From NCBI GenBank assembly GCA_016222825.1, contig JACRQF010000022.1, positions 62,001 through 126,000 of the forward strand: 64,000 nt of DNA, written 5' to 3'. The notes beneath the pieces were generated by a model. It ran no database searches, was not told where the DNA came from, and saw only the letters and a list, made by a program, of their open reading frames with translations. Positions 28,564-39,558 of this stretch are shown here, piece after piece. The DNA is from Verrucomicrobiota bacterium (GTDB lineage Bacteria; Verrucomicrobiota; Verrucomicrobiia; CAIQCK01). The first letter of the stretch is position 1. Every line of letters begins with the position of its first letter. A program made the translations under genes and the position numbers.

Positions 28564-30054
28564 CTATACCGGCCACGGGCCTTTGAAGCCGCTCTCGGCG
28601 AGCTTCAGCTTGTGGAGTTGCGCGAAGAGCCGGAACTTCCGCGCGTGGTCGCCGCTGAAAAGGAGGTTGTGGTGGCCCTTCACCATGCAGGCGTCCTCGC
28701 GGTCGGTGATGGCGATCTCGACGTTGGTCGTGCAGCCGCCGGCAGGCGGCATAGCGTGCGATTTCACGACGTGACCGGCATACACGTCCAGCATCGGTTC
28801 TTTGCCGGGATAATAATGAATCATCGTCACCGGCTCGTCGGGTTTCCAAAAGACCTGGATGGCGCAACTGCCCTCATTTGTGTGCGCGAACCGCCGCAGC
28901 AGATACGGCAACTCCGGCCCGACCGGCCCGCGCATCCGCGTCGCGCAGGTGCAGTGCGAGGCGTAGTAGTGGTTCCGCTCGGTGTCGTAGCACGGGTTGT
29001 GCTGGAAGCCCGGCTGGTCAAGCAGCAACTGGCCAAGTAGTTGGCCGTAAGCGGCCGGCAGGTCGTTTTCGCAGACCGCCGGCACTAGCGCGCTGTTCAG
29101 CGCGGAGAAACTCATGCACGGCTTGAGCATCCCGCGCCGCAGGCAGGTCATCGCCACGCCGTCGGCGCGCTCCTCGGCGAGCAGCTTTTTCAACGTCAGG
29201 TGCGCCCGCGCGGCGTTCTCCAGCGCCTCCTTTGTAATGCCGCGCTTGGACTTCGCCCCGCCGCGGAAGCGTGCGATGAATCGTTGCGCCTCCGCGCTGA
29301 GCGCGACTTTGCCGAACTCATCGGCATAGCGCTCGAACGGGATGACACTGATCTTCGTGCCGAAGAACGGCTCCACGATTTCCGCCGGCTTCTTCACGTC
29401 GGTAACGCTGAGCAGCTTGCTTTGCGCCATGAGCTTCTTCGTGTTGATCATCCTCAGCCCGCTTTCGATGGCGCCGAGATTCTCCAACGACTGGATGAAG
29501 TAAACGCCCGGCCGCCGATACGTCGTGACCGGCCCGTGCTTCACACCGAGGCCGATGTAAAAGAGCGCGGGAATGCCGAGCTTGTCGGCGGCTTTCAGCA
29601 ACAAATCGGCGTGTGCGAGACTGCGGTTGTAGAACATCACCAGCAACAGCCCGTCCGGCTTCTGCGCCTCCAACTCCTGCGCCAGCCGCTGCGCGCCCGC
29701 GTCGTCAGCGATGGACGAGTTGTCCATGACAAGCTTCACGCCGAGCTTCTGCTCCATCTTTCGCAGCGCAGCCGTGTATTGCTTCTGGCGGCCTTCGGCG
29801 TCGTAGTCGTTGCCCGGCCAACTCCACCAATCGTCGGTCTTCGTCTTGAACGTAGCCGATGGCGGATAGAGAAACACCACGCGCACCGTTGCGCCCTGCT
29901 TCGACGCCCGCGATGCTGCCGCGCTCTCCGCTGCGTCGGCGATCATCGGCGCGAGCGCCATGCCGCCGAACGCCGCACTCGCAATGGCGAGAAACTCCCG
30001 CCGGTCCAGTTGGCAGCCGCATGCACAGGTTGAATTATGATGCTGTTGGTTCAT
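28564..30054 (-). CDS. Tat-signal L-fucose-isomerase-like protein (copy 1)
   Basis: 496 residues. The n-region contains CACGC directly before DRREFLAIASAAFGG, a twin-arginine signal. The mature part resembles the FucI/AraA isomerase fold in its two alpha/beta domains (DGLLLVMFYNRS, YTAALRKMEQKLGVKL) and in a C-terminal domain ending GHHNLLFSGDHARKF. True fucose isomerases are cytoplasmic, so a Tat signal is unexpected. It lies between a sulfatase (13 bp upstream) and the FucP-like transporter. The fold assignment is moderate; catalytic activity is not established. Confidence 0.65.
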   Translation of the reverse strand: MNQQHHNSTCACGCQLDRREFLAIASAAFGGMALAPMIADAAESAAASRASKQGATVRVVFLYPPSATFKTKTDDWWSWPGNDYDAEGRQKQYTAALRKMEQKLGVKLVMDNSSIADDAGAQRLAQELEAQKPDGLLLVMFYNRSLAHADLLLKAADKLGIPALFYIGLGVKHGPVTTYRRPGVYFIQSLENLGAIESGLRMINTKKLMAQSKLLSVTDVKKPAEIVEPFFGTKISVIPFERYADEFGKVALSAEAQRFIARFRGGAKSKRGITKEALENAARAHLTLKKLLAEERADGVAMTCLRRGMLKPCMSFSALNSALVPAVCENDLPAAYGQLLGQLLLDQPGFQHNPCYDTERNHYYASHCTCATRMRGPVGPELPYLLRRFAHTNEGSCAIQVFWKPDEPVTMIHYYPGKEPMLDVYAGHVVKSHAMPPAGGCTTNVEIAITDREDACMVKGHHNLLFSGDHARKFRLFAQLHKLKLAESGFKGPWPV

Positions 30055-30067
30055 TGCTTTCTCCTTC

Positions 30068-31693
<1,626 letters not shown>

Positions 31694-31697
31694 TGCT

Positions 31698-33194
31698 TCA
31701 GTGGCCAGCCGCAAGTGTTCGCGCAGTGTTTCCCTTCTTCCTCAGTGCCGTCAACAGTTCGTCGAGACGCTTCACGATGTCGGGATGCGCGTTGTAGAGG
31801 TTCGTCGTCTCGGCGGTGTCTTTCTCAAGGTCGTAGAGTTGGCCCGTCGGCGCGTCAGGCTTGAGTTGGCCGTTGGCGGTGTAATCGCTGGTCTTGCGGC
31901 CGATCTTCCACGGCTGCATCCACGGTCCGGTCAGGTCGGTGGAGAAACCGCCAGAGCCGTGTTTGGGGAAGAACAGCCATTTCCCCTCGCGGACGCCCAC
32001 GCCGCCCGTGCCGATGAACGTCGCGAACGTGCGCACCGGTTTGCAGCCGGGCGTGTCGAGCAATGCGGGCAGCGCGTTGAAGCTGTCCGGGCCTTCGTCG
32101 GGGCCGAGGTTGCGGCCGAGCACTGCGGCGAACGTTGCCAACATGTCGGTGAGCGCGATGAAATCACCCGCCCGCGTGCCCGCAGGGATGCGGCCGGGCC
32201 AGCGCGCGATGAACGGCACGCGATGGCCGCCTTCCCACACATCGGTCTTCTGGCCGAGCAGGTCGCTGTTGGCAAAATGGCCGGCCTTGACCGCGTCACG
32301 GTGCAGCACGCCACCGTTGTCGCTAGTGAAGAAGACGAGCGTCTTCTCCGCGAGGCCCAGCCGGTCGAGCGTGCCGAGGACCTCGCCGACGGCCCAGTCG
32401 AGTTCCTGGATGTAGTCGCCATACGCGCCGATGCCGCTGCTGCCTTGGAAGCGTTTGCCGGGCGTGATCGGCACGTGGACGTTCATCGTGCCGTAGTAGA
32501 GGAAGAACGGGCGGTCCTTGTTCCGCTCGATGAACGCGACAGCTTTCTTCGTGTGCAGCTCGCAAAGTTCGTCGTGCTTCACCAACGCGGATTTGCCGCC
32601 TTGCAGGACGCCGTGCGGATGCTTCGGCGGCTGCGCAGGCAGGATTTTGATCGGGTCGTTCGGGTCGAGGCCGACGACGCGATGGTTGTCCACGAGCACC
32701 TGCGGCGGTTCGTTGTGCGTCATCGCCGTGCCGTAGAACGAATCGAACCCGCACTCCAGCGGCCCCGGCTTGAGTTCGCCGTTCCAGTCCGGCTCCTTCA
32801 CGCCGTAGCCGAGGTGCCACTTGCCGACGAGCGCGGTGACGTAGCCGGCGGACTTGCAGAGCGAGGCGATGGTCGTCCGCTCAGGCTCGACAAGGCAGTC
32901 TTTGTTCCATCGCCGGCCGAGCCGGTAATACTCGCGGCCCGTGATGATCGCATAGCGCGTCGGCGTGCAAACTGCGCAGGGCGAGTGTGCGTCGGTGAAG
33001 AGCCGTCCTTGTTGAGCGAGCCGGTCAATGGCCGGCGTCTTCACTTTCGTCGCGCCGTAGCAACCCAAGTCGCCGTAGCCGAGGTCGTCGGCGAGGATGA
33101 AGACGATGTTGGGCTTTGGGATTGGCTCGGCGGGGCGAGCGAGCGGAGGAAGAGACAGCGCAGCGATGGTCAGCACGAGAGCGGTTCGTTTCAT
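31698..33194 (-). CDS. Secreted sulfatase (CTPTR type)
   Basis: 498 residues with a signal peptide (MKRTALVLTIAALSLPP). Core motifs are [23 protein letters not shown] (Cys76), GKWHLGY and TSDNGG. The C-terminal subdomain carries GQLYDLEKDTAETTNLY, typical of the family. It is the second of three consecutive sulfatases, 22 bp after the first. Confidence 0.93.
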   Translation of the reverse strand: MKRTALVLTIAALSLPPLARPAEPIPKPNIVFILADDLGYGDLGCYGATKVKTPAIDRLAQQGRLFTDAHSPCAVCTPTRYAIITGREYYRLGRRWNKDCLVEPERTTIASLCKSAGYVTALVGKWHLGYGVKEPDWNGELKPGPLECGFDSFYGTAMTHNEPPQVLVDNHRVVGLDPNDPIKILPAQPPKHPHGVLQGGKSALVKHDELCELHTKKAVAFIERNKDRPFFLYYGTMNVHVPITPGKRFQGSSGIGAYGDYIQELDWAVGEVLGTLDRLGLAEKTLVFFTSDNGGVLHRDAVKAGHFANSDLLGQKTDVWEGGHRVPFIARWPGRIPAGTRAGDFIALTDMLATFAAVLGRNLGPDEGPDSFNALPALLDTPGCKPVRTFATFIGTGGVGVREGKWLFFPKHGSGGFSTDLTGPWMQPWKIGRKTSDYTANGQLKPDAPTGQLYDLEKDTAETTNLYNAHPDIVKRLDELLTALRKKGNTARTLAAGH

Positions 33195-33216
33195 GGCATT
33201 CTCTGAATGTTCAGCA

Positions 33217-34821
33217 TCACTTCGTCGTCGCCCGCTTGCCTTTGGCGCGCTGGGCCGGCTTCTTGCCAGGAACGGCGGGGCCGCCCTTGTGAATCTTGAC
33301 CTCTACGTCGTTCTTCTGCGCCGCGCCGGGCGTGCTGCGGCCGTCAGCAATGAGTTTCTCCATTAGTGCTTTCATCTCCGCGACCAGTTCCGGTTTCTCA
33401 GCGGCGAGGTTCTTCGTTTCGCCAAGGTCGTCGTCGAGATTGAAAAGCTGAACGGGGACAGTGCCACCGTCCTTCTCATAACCACCGCCTCCTGCGCCGA
33501 AAATCAGTTTCCACGGCCCCTTGCGCAGGCCAGCCATGCCGCGGGCCGCGCAGCTCACGGCGTTCGCGCGCACCGGCTTGTCTTCGCCGCGCAACAACGG
33601 CAGCAAGCTGAAGCTGTCTTCGCCGGCGTTATTGGGCAGCTTCGTGCCGAGCACGTCGGCGAGCGTCGCCATGATGTCGGCTTGGTGGACGAGTTGGCGG
33701 CAGACGCCGCCGGGTTTCACGACGCCGGGCCAGCGCACGACGTAAGGCACGCGATGGCCGCCTTCCCACACGTCGGTTTTGTAGCCGCGCAACGGCCCGC
33801 TGGGGAAATGGCCCTTCGACTCCATCTCCTTCGCGCCGATGTAAGGCGCGCAGCCGTTGTCGCTCGTGAAGAAGACGAGCGTGTTGTCGGCGACGCCGTT
33901 TTTCTTGAGCGCGTCGAGCACACGACCGATGACGGCGTCGGTTTCCATGACGAAGTCCGGATAGGTCATGCCGAGGCTGCTCTTGCCTTTCCACTCTTCG
34001 GTCACGGCCAGCGGCGTGTGCGGCGCGGTCAGCGGCATATAGAGCAGGAACGGTTGTTTCGCCTGCGACTGCTTCGCGATGAACTCGCACGCGCGGTCGC
34101 CGAGCGTCGGCAGAATCGGCTCCAGCTTCCAGTTCTTCAACGCGGGGCCTTGCAGACTGGCGAGGTGGTTCTTGAGCATCTCCGCTGGCAGCAATTCGGT
34201 CGGGATGCCGACGGTGCGATCGTTCTCGATGAAACAATACGGGGGCCAGTTCGGCACGTCGGTGCCGAAGTATTCGTCGAAACCGCGCGTAGTCGGCCCA
34301 TTGCCCATCGGCTTCGAAAATGCCTCCCGCCATGCCGTGCGGTGCTCGTCGGTGGCTACAGTCGCCTTTGGGCCGACTTGGAAGAGCGCGCGCTTGTCCT
34401 GCGTCACGTTCCAGTCGCGGCCAAGATGCCACTTGCCGACGCAAGCGGTGCGGTGGCCGTGCTGTTTGGCGAGGCCCGCGATCGTCAGCCGATCCGGCGC
34501 GATGAGTGGCTCGCCGAACACGCCAACGATGCCCGATTGCAGCCGCGTGCGCCAATGATAGCGCCCGGTCAACAGCGCGTAACGCGACGGCGAGCAGACG
34601 CCCGACGACGAATGCCCATCGGTGAAGCGCATCCCCCCGGCGGCCAGACGGTCCATGTTCGGCGTGGGGATCTTGCCGCGCTCGGGGTTGTTGCAGTGCA
34701 TGTCGCCGTAGCCGAGGTCGTCGGCGAGAATGACGACAATGTTTGGCTTCTGCGGCGTGTCAGCGGTGGCTTGGACGCAGAGGAGCGAGAACAACGCAAG
34801 GAATAGTGCGAGGGATTTCAT
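33217..34821 (-). CDS. Secreted sulfatase (CSPSR type)
   Basis: 534 residues. The ATG at 34821 opens MKSLALFLALFSLLCVQA, a signal peptide. Core motifs are [21 protein letters not shown] (Cys76), GKWHLGR and TSDNGCAP. The tail beyond about residue 505 is rich in Lys, Ala and Pro (GKKPAQRAKGKRATTK). It starts 5 bp after the stop of the fucose-isomerase-like gene and belongs to the same operon. Confidence 0.93.
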   Translation of the reverse strand: MKSLALFLALFSLLCVQATADTPQKPNIVVILADDLGYGDMHCNNPERGKIPTPNMDRLAAGGMRFTDGHSSSGVCSPSRYALLTGRYHWRTRLQSGIVGVFGEPLIAPDRLTIAGLAKQHGHRTACVGKWHLGRDWNVTQDKRALFQVGPKATVATDEHRTAWREAFSKPMGNGPTTRGFDEYFGTDVPNWPPYCFIENDRTVGIPTELLPAEMLKNHLASLQGPALKNWKLEPILPTLGDRACEFIAKQSQAKQPFLLYMPLTAPHTPLAVTEEWKGKSSLGMTYPDFVMETDAVIGRVLDALKKNGVADNTLVFFTSDNGCAPYIGAKEMESKGHFPSGPLRGYKTDVWEGGHRVPYVVRWPGVVKPGGVCRQLVHQADIMATLADVLGTKLPNNAGEDSFSLLPLLRGEDKPVRANAVSCAARGMAGLRKGPWKLIFGAGGGGYEKDGGTVPVQLFNLDDDLGETKNLAAEKPELVAEMKALMEKLIADGRSTPGAAQKNDVEVKIHKGGPAVPGKKPAQRAKGKRATTK

Positions 34822-34826
34822 GGTTT

Positions 34827-36341
34827 TCAGCACTCCGGAAAGACTTTGAAGCCCATCAGGCTGGCGAGTTGATGGACGGCGCGGGCGTGGTCGCCGTAAA
34901 AGACGACGCGATGCAGCAGTGTGCGGATGTCGCGATACTTCTTCATGTCGGCGCACCAGTTCACCATCATCTTCTGCGCGTCGCCGTTGACGGCGGTGGT
35001 GATCTGCGTGCGGCAGCCGCGGTCGTCGAACTGGCGCGGCTTGCCCTCGATGATCCGGCCGGTGCTCAGCAGCATCGCCTCGTCGTCAATGAACTTCGCG
35101 CACGTAATCGGCTGGCCGACGCGCATCGCAACCTCCAGCGACGCGCCGCGGTTGTCGTCCCGGTGGGTGCGGATATTGAATGGCGCGCGCGTCCCGCCGG
35201 GGCCGTCCATCCGCGTCGGAGAGACGCAATGGGCGTGGATGACGGCGTTCTTGGAGGTGTCGAAGAGCGGGTCGGTGATGAAGCCCGGTTTGCCGAACGC
35301 GTAAGCGAAGAGCAGCATCGTCAACGTGCTGTCGAGGTCGGCCTCGCACGCGCCGACGAAACCCTCGTCGCACAACTGCGCGAAGCCGAGGCACGGGTAG
35401 CCCAGGATCTGGATGGGGATACCGCCGAGGCAGTTCACCGCGATCGCCTGTGCCTTCGCGTCGGCCATGAGTTGTTTCATCGCCAGATACATCTTCGCCG
35501 ACTTGATGATTTCGGCCTTGCTCGGCTCGACGATCTTCTTCGCGGGCTTGATGAACAGGCTGCGGGCAATCTCCGTGGCGAGTTTTTCGTCCACGGCCTT
35601 GTGCGCGGCGATCAACTGGTCGGTGGTGACGTCTATGACCTCTGGCCCGATCCGCTCGCGGATGTCCTTGGCGCGCGCGCCAGCTTTCGCCGAAGCGAGC
35701 AGGAGCCGGCTCTGGCGCATCTGGCCGACGGCCTTGAGCAACACAATGGCCGTGGCAAGTTCGCGCCAGTCGCGCGTGGCCATGAGCGCCACGCGTTTGC
35801 CCTCGCGCTGGGCTTGGCTGACATACATCCACTGGTGGCCGCTATATGGCTGGCTGAAGACGACGGTGGGCTTGCCGCAGTTGACGATGCCGGCGAGGTC
35901 GCCGCGAATGCCGAGGTGGATGCATAGCACGCCCGCCACGTCATCGCGCGCGGCGATTTTCGGGAGGGCCTCCTTCGCGCTGACCACGAGGTCGCCACCG
36001 ACCAGTTCCACATCGGGGAATTTCGGCATGAGCTTGGCGATGAACCTCTCGAACTTCGCCTTCTCCCCCGGTGCGTCGAACTCCGGCTTCGGCCAAGCGC
36101 CCGCGCCGCCGAGATAGACGGTATAAATCTTCACCTTCGGCACCGACAACGATGCGATGGCATCACCCGCCGCGAAGCTGTTGCCGCCCAACATCCAACC
36201 GCCCACGGCCGCCGTCGCTTTAAGAAACCGCCGTCGGCTCATCCGCGCCGCACAGCCTGTGCACGCACAACCGCCGCAACCGGACGCGGGGCAAAGGGTG
36301 GAAGTTTCAGAGAGGTTGGTTTCGCCTTTGGTCGTGTTCAT
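34827..36341 (-). CDS. Tat-signal L-fucose-isomerase-like protein (copy 2)
   Basis: 504 residues. The n-region is strikingly Cys-rich (CPASGCGGCACTGC) and leads into MSRRRFLKATAAVGG, a Tat signal. The mature protein resembles the FucI/AraA fold (VKIYTVYLGGAG, GVLCIHLGIRGD, AVNCLGGIPI, CEADLDSTLTMLL) and ends with VVFYGDHARAVHQLA, like copy 1 at 28564. Sequence similarity to copy 1 appears low outside the ends, so this is not a recent duplication. It is cotranscribed with three sulfatases. Activity is not established. Confidence 0.65.
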   Translation of the reverse strand: MNTTKGETNLSETSTLCPASGCGGCACTGCAARMSRRRFLKATAAVGGWMLGGNSFAAGDAIASLSVPKVKIYTVYLGGAGAWPKPEFDAPGEKAKFERFIAKLMPKFPDVELVGGDLVVSAKEALPKIAARDDVAGVLCIHLGIRGDLAGIVNCGKPTVVFSQPYSGHQWMYVSQAQREGKRVALMATRDWRELATAIVLLKAVGQMRQSRLLLASAKAGARAKDIRERIGPEVIDVTTDQLIAAHKAVDEKLATEIARSLFIKPAKKIVEPSKAEIIKSAKMYLAMKQLMADAKAQAIAVNCLGGIPIQILGYPCLGFAQLCDEGFVGACEADLDSTLTMLLFAYAFGKPGFITDPLFDTSKNAVIHAHCVSPTRMDGPGGTRAPFNIRTHRDDNRGASLEVAMRVGQPITCAKFIDDEAMLLSTGRIIEGKPRQFDDRGCRTQITTAVNGDAQKMMVNWCADMKKYRDIRTLLHRVVFYGDHARAVHQLASLMGFKVFPEC

Positions 36342-36517
36342 CTCGGCTCCTGGAGTTGTGATGCGACTGCGCGGCTTCCGCCGCCGCGGCGGATTATGCC
36401 TGTGCGGCAGCGATTTGAAAACCCCGATTCTGGGGAGTCTCGCAGCTCCGAATGAACATGAACCCGCGGAGCCTCGCGCGGCACGCGAGGACCGCTTCGA
36501 TTGTGAGGCGGTTCGCG

Positions 36518-37480
36518 TCAGGCGAGGGTCTTGAGCATCGCCAGCTCTTTCTTGATGACGGCCGCGTGTTGCTCCGGCGGGAAGTGTTTGAGGCACTCGT
36601 TTTCCAGACAAAGGTCGGCCTGGTAGCCGGCCTTACGCAGGATCGCCACGACGCGCTTGTAGTCGATGTCGCCGTCGTAGATCGGCGCGGAGTATTTGGC
36701 GTATTCCCAGCCGATGGCGCGGCGGACGTTGCGCTGGTCCTCCGGGTAGCGGACGCTCTTGCAGTGCGTGTGGACCACGCGTGGCGCGAACTTCTCGATG
36801 ATGCCGTAGAGCGATTCCAGCGGGTGGCCGAACCAGTAGAGGTTCAACGCGTCGAGCGTGAGGCCGAGTTGTGGCGAGCCGACGCCAGCGAAGAGTTTCT
36901 CCAGCACGTCGGGATCGTTGGTGAACCGGCCGTGGTTCTCGATGCCGTAGCGAACCGGCTTGCCCTCGGCGATTTCGCAAATGGCTTTGCAGGCTTTGAT
37001 GGCGACGGGCAAGAACTGGTCAATCGGCGTCTTGCGCGGCACGACATCAATGCGGATGACCTTGACCTTGAGTTGCTGCGCGGCCGGCAGGAGCTTGCGC
37101 ATCCAGGCGATCTCCTCGTCCAGCTTTTCATCGAACTTGTTGTGCATGCAAAACGCCGTGATCGTGGCGCGATTGGCGGCGAGGTCGTCGGCGAGTTGCT
37201 TCACGCTGTCGGGGTCGGCGAGGCTGTATTTCCTGTCGGGATGGATGAGGCTGGGGCAGAGCAAGTCGGGCGTGATGTCCACCTCCAGGCAGGAAACACC
37301 CAGCTCCTTCATGGCGGCCCAGCAGGTGGGTTTGCCGGTGGTCTTCAGGAGCACGTCGCGGCAGGCAACGGCGAGGCGGCGGCGTTTCTCCGCTCCATGG
37401 CAGAGATTGCCTGCGGCCAGCGCGAGGCCGGCGGTGGCATGGAGGAAATGGCGGCGTGAAATGGGGTGGTCCGTGTTCAT
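36518..37480 (-). CDS. Tat-signal sugar isomerase/epimerase-like TIM barrel
   Basis: 320 residues. The start MNTDHPISRRHFLHATAGLA gives a Tat signal. The xylose-isomerase-like metal site is visible as Glu in IENHGR, Asp in TLDALN, His in THCKS and Glu in LENEC. It precedes the fucose-isomerase-like gene by about 175 bp, a gap in which I see no other gene. An exported member of this normally cytoplasmic family is unusual, though Tat-signal versions are frequent in this phylum as I recall. Confidence 0.8.
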   Translation of the reverse strand: MNTDHPISRRHFLHATAGLALAAGNLCHGAEKRRRLAVACRDVLLKTTGKPTCWAAMKELGVSCLEVDITPDLLCPSLIHPDRKYSLADPDSVKQLADDLAANRATITAFCMHNKFDEKLDEEIAWMRKLLPAAQQLKVKVIRIDVVPRKTPIDQFLPVAIKACKAICEIAEGKPVRYGIENHGRFTNDPDVLEKLFAGVGSPQLGLTLDALNLYWFGHPLESLYGIIEKFAPRVVHTHCKSVRYPEDQRNVRRAIGWEYAKYSAPIYDGDIDYKRVVAILRKAGYQADLCLENECLKHFPPEQHAAVIKKELAMLKTLA

Positions 37481-37626
37481 GGCAGGTTGCGATCGCATAG
37501 TTGGCTCAGATGGTTTGAACGACGCGCGCATCCTACGGCGCACGGCAGCCGCGGCGCTACACGAAAGCCTACGCCCACTGGTATTTTCCCGACGCGGACA
37601 CGACATCGGCCGGGTGCCGGGCTGCG

Positions 37627-38610
37627 TTACGTGGTCGGCGTTGCGGGCGGCTCCGATGGATCTGTAGGCGCCTCAGTCGGCGTCGCTGGCGCTTCCATTG
37701 GCGCGGCCGGCGTTTCAGGCACGGGCACGACCGCAGCGGGTTCGGCGGGCGGCGGGGCGACGGGTTCAGGCGGCGGAGGCGCGACCGGGGCGGCGACGAG
37801 GCGGCGGAGCAGTTCAATGCCTTGGCGCACGTCGGCGATTTGTTGGTCGCCGACTATCTCACGTTCGATGCAGAGCGGTCCCTCGTAGCCGATCTCGCGG
37901 AGCTTGGCGATAAATCGCTCGAAACCAACTTCGCCCTGGCTGAGCGGAACCTCGACGCCGAGCTTGCCCGGTTCGGCGGGCGACTTGCCGTCCTTGCAGT
38001 GGACGGTGGCGACGTGCGGGGCGAGCTTACCGAGCGCCTCGATGGGGTCGCCGGAACCGTAGAGGACCATGTTGGCCGGGTCGAAGTTGACCTTGACGTT
38101 GGTTTCCTTGGTGTCGGCGATGAGGCGCAGCAACGAGTCGGCGCTCTCCTGGCCGGTTTCGAAGCAGAGCTGCTGGCCGTTGAAACGGCAGTGGTCCGCC
38201 AGCAGCCGCAACATGCGGACGATGGGCATGTAGGCCGGGTCGTCGGGATTCTCCGGCACGCAGCCGACGTGGAAGGCGAAGCGATGGATGCCCACTTCGC
38301 AGCCGAAGTCGCTGATTTTCTTGGCGATCTCAAACCGCGCGGCACGCAGGTCCAGCGGCACGAGGCCGACGGTGTTGCGCACGGCGGCGATGTCGGCGTA
38401 GCTCTCGCCCTCGAACGCGGCAAAGAGCGTCACCCACTCGATGCCGGAGCCTTGGAGCTGCTTCATCAGCGTGCGGCGCTTGGCGGGGCTGTCAATGTCG
38501 CGCCAAACGACACCGACCTGTCCGACGCCGAGGCCGAAGGCCCTGATGGTGTTGATCTTCTCTTCAGCTTCGGTGGCCCAAATCATGAGGCCGATATCAA
38601 ATGGTTTCAT
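37627..38610 (-). CDS. Sugar isomerase/epimerase with Pro/Ala-rich tail
   Basis: 327 residues, no signal peptide; the ATG follows AGAAGGATTAGC, a good ribosome-binding site. The barrel metal ligands are visible in CFETGQES, NFDPANM, VHCKDG and CIERE. After about residue 275 the protein switches to a tail of some 50 residues dominated by Pro, Ala, Glu and Thr (PVPETPAAPMEAPATPTE), which the family lacks. It starts 21 bp after the ligase gene stop. A gap of about 145 bp with no recognisable gene separates it from the next gene. Confidence 0.85.
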   Translation of the reverse strand: MKPFDIGLMIWATEAEEKINTIRAFGLGVGQVGVVWRDIDSPAKRRTLMKQLQGSGIEWVTLFAAFEGESYADIAAVRNTVGLVPLDLRAARFEIAKKISDFGCEVGIHRFAFHVGCVPENPDDPAYMPIVRMLRLLADHCRFNGQQLCFETGQESADSLLRLIADTKETNVKVNFDPANMVLYGSGDPIEALGKLAPHVATVHCKDGKSPAEPGKLGVEVPLSQGEVGFERFIAKLREIGYEGPLCIEREIVGDQQIADVRQGIELLRRLVAAPVAPPPPEPVAPPPAEPAAVVPVPETPAAPMEAPATPTEAPTDPSEPPATPTT

Positions 38611-38631
38611 GCTAATCCTTCTGGTTTGAGG

Positions 38632-39327
38632 TCATGCGCGGCAGCGTTCCGTCCATTGGCGCGTCCGATACTTCTCCGAACAGAGTTGTTCTGCCAAGCC
38701 AAATAACGCCGGCATCGGTTGGAACTCCTCGAAAGCCGCGCCGAGTTCGCGCTCGAAACCGAGCCGCAACGCGCCGGCGAGCGCGGTCGGCTGGCCGAAG
38801 GCGGTGGCGGCCGGAGGCAAAAGGATGGAACCTTGGTGCAACAAACCGCGCTTGAGACGGCGTTGCGCCGCGCCGGCGACCTTCGCGCCGGCGACCACAA
38901 CGTCGTATTGCACCGGCCCGGCGAAGCAGACGTTGCGGTCGTTCGGCCCGCAACAGGGCGCCAGATCGGCGGAAATCCCGGCAAGTTTCAACGCCACCGT
39001 CACCGCGCCGTGGAGCAACCGGTAGCACTCCGGCGTCGGCAGGCGGTAAAGCGAGTGCGTCGGCGGCGCAACAACCGTGTAGGTGGCGTCCCGCGCGTGG
39101 TCCACCAGCCCTCCGCCGGTCGGCCGGCGCACCACGGCCCGCCCCGGCGCGAGATCCGGCGAGAACTTCTGGAGCAGCCCGATGCTCACCGCCGACGCGT
39201 TCCAGCCATAGACGCGCAGCAGCGGACGGCCGCGTTCGGACGCGGTGCGCAGCAACGCCTCGTCCAGCGCCATGTTCATGGCCGGGTCGCGCGCGTCGTC
39301 GAGCCAAAGATGCCAGGGTTCGTTCAT
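38632..39327 (-). CDS. Lipoate-protein ligase A-like protein
   Basis: 231 residues of the BPL/LplA catalytic fold, which attaches lipoate or octanoate to carrier domains. The RRPTGGGLVDHARDATYTV motif and the conserved Lys in AGAKVAGAAQRR are present. At 231 residues it is shorter than LplA with its accessory domain, so it could be an octanoyltransferase-type enzyme. The start at 39327 gives the family-typical MNEPWHLWLDD, with no signal peptide. It heads the minus-strand operon and is divergent from lysA. Confidence 0.82.
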   Translation of the reverse strand: MNEPWHLWLDDARDPAMNMALDEALLRTASERGRPLLRVYGWNASAVSIGLLQKFSPDLAPGRAVVRRPTGGGLVDHARDATYTVVAPPTHSLYRLPTPECYRLLHGAVTVALKLAGISADLAPCCGPNDRNVCFAGPVQYDVVVAGAKVAGAAQRRLKRGLLHQGSILLPPAATAFGQPTALAGALRLGFERELGAAFEEFQPMPALFGLAEQLCSEKYRTRQWTERCRA

Positions 39328-39369
39328 GCCAGAGCCGGTGCTTCTAGCACGGCGAGGCGCGGAGTCAAG

Positions 39370-39387
39370 CCGCGGATGGATCCGCGG
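39370..39387. repeat. Perfect hairpin between lplA-like gene and lysA
   Basis: CCGCGGAT-GG-ATCCGCGG is a perfect 8-bp stem with a 2-nt loop, in the divergent intergenic region. It may be an operator or a leader hairpin of the minus-strand gene. Confidence 0.5.
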
Positions 39388-39558
39388 GCGAGTCGGCCTC
39401 CGAACGCGAGGGTCGGCGGGCAACTGCGATACGTCGCCGCGTTCCAAGTCGGGCCGCGCGGCTGACGTTGCCCTCATGAGGAATCCGCACTGCGTCGCGG
39501 CAGATGATCTGGAATTTTGGTGGCTTTTGTGCCTCTTTGTGGCTCATAAATTCCCGTC

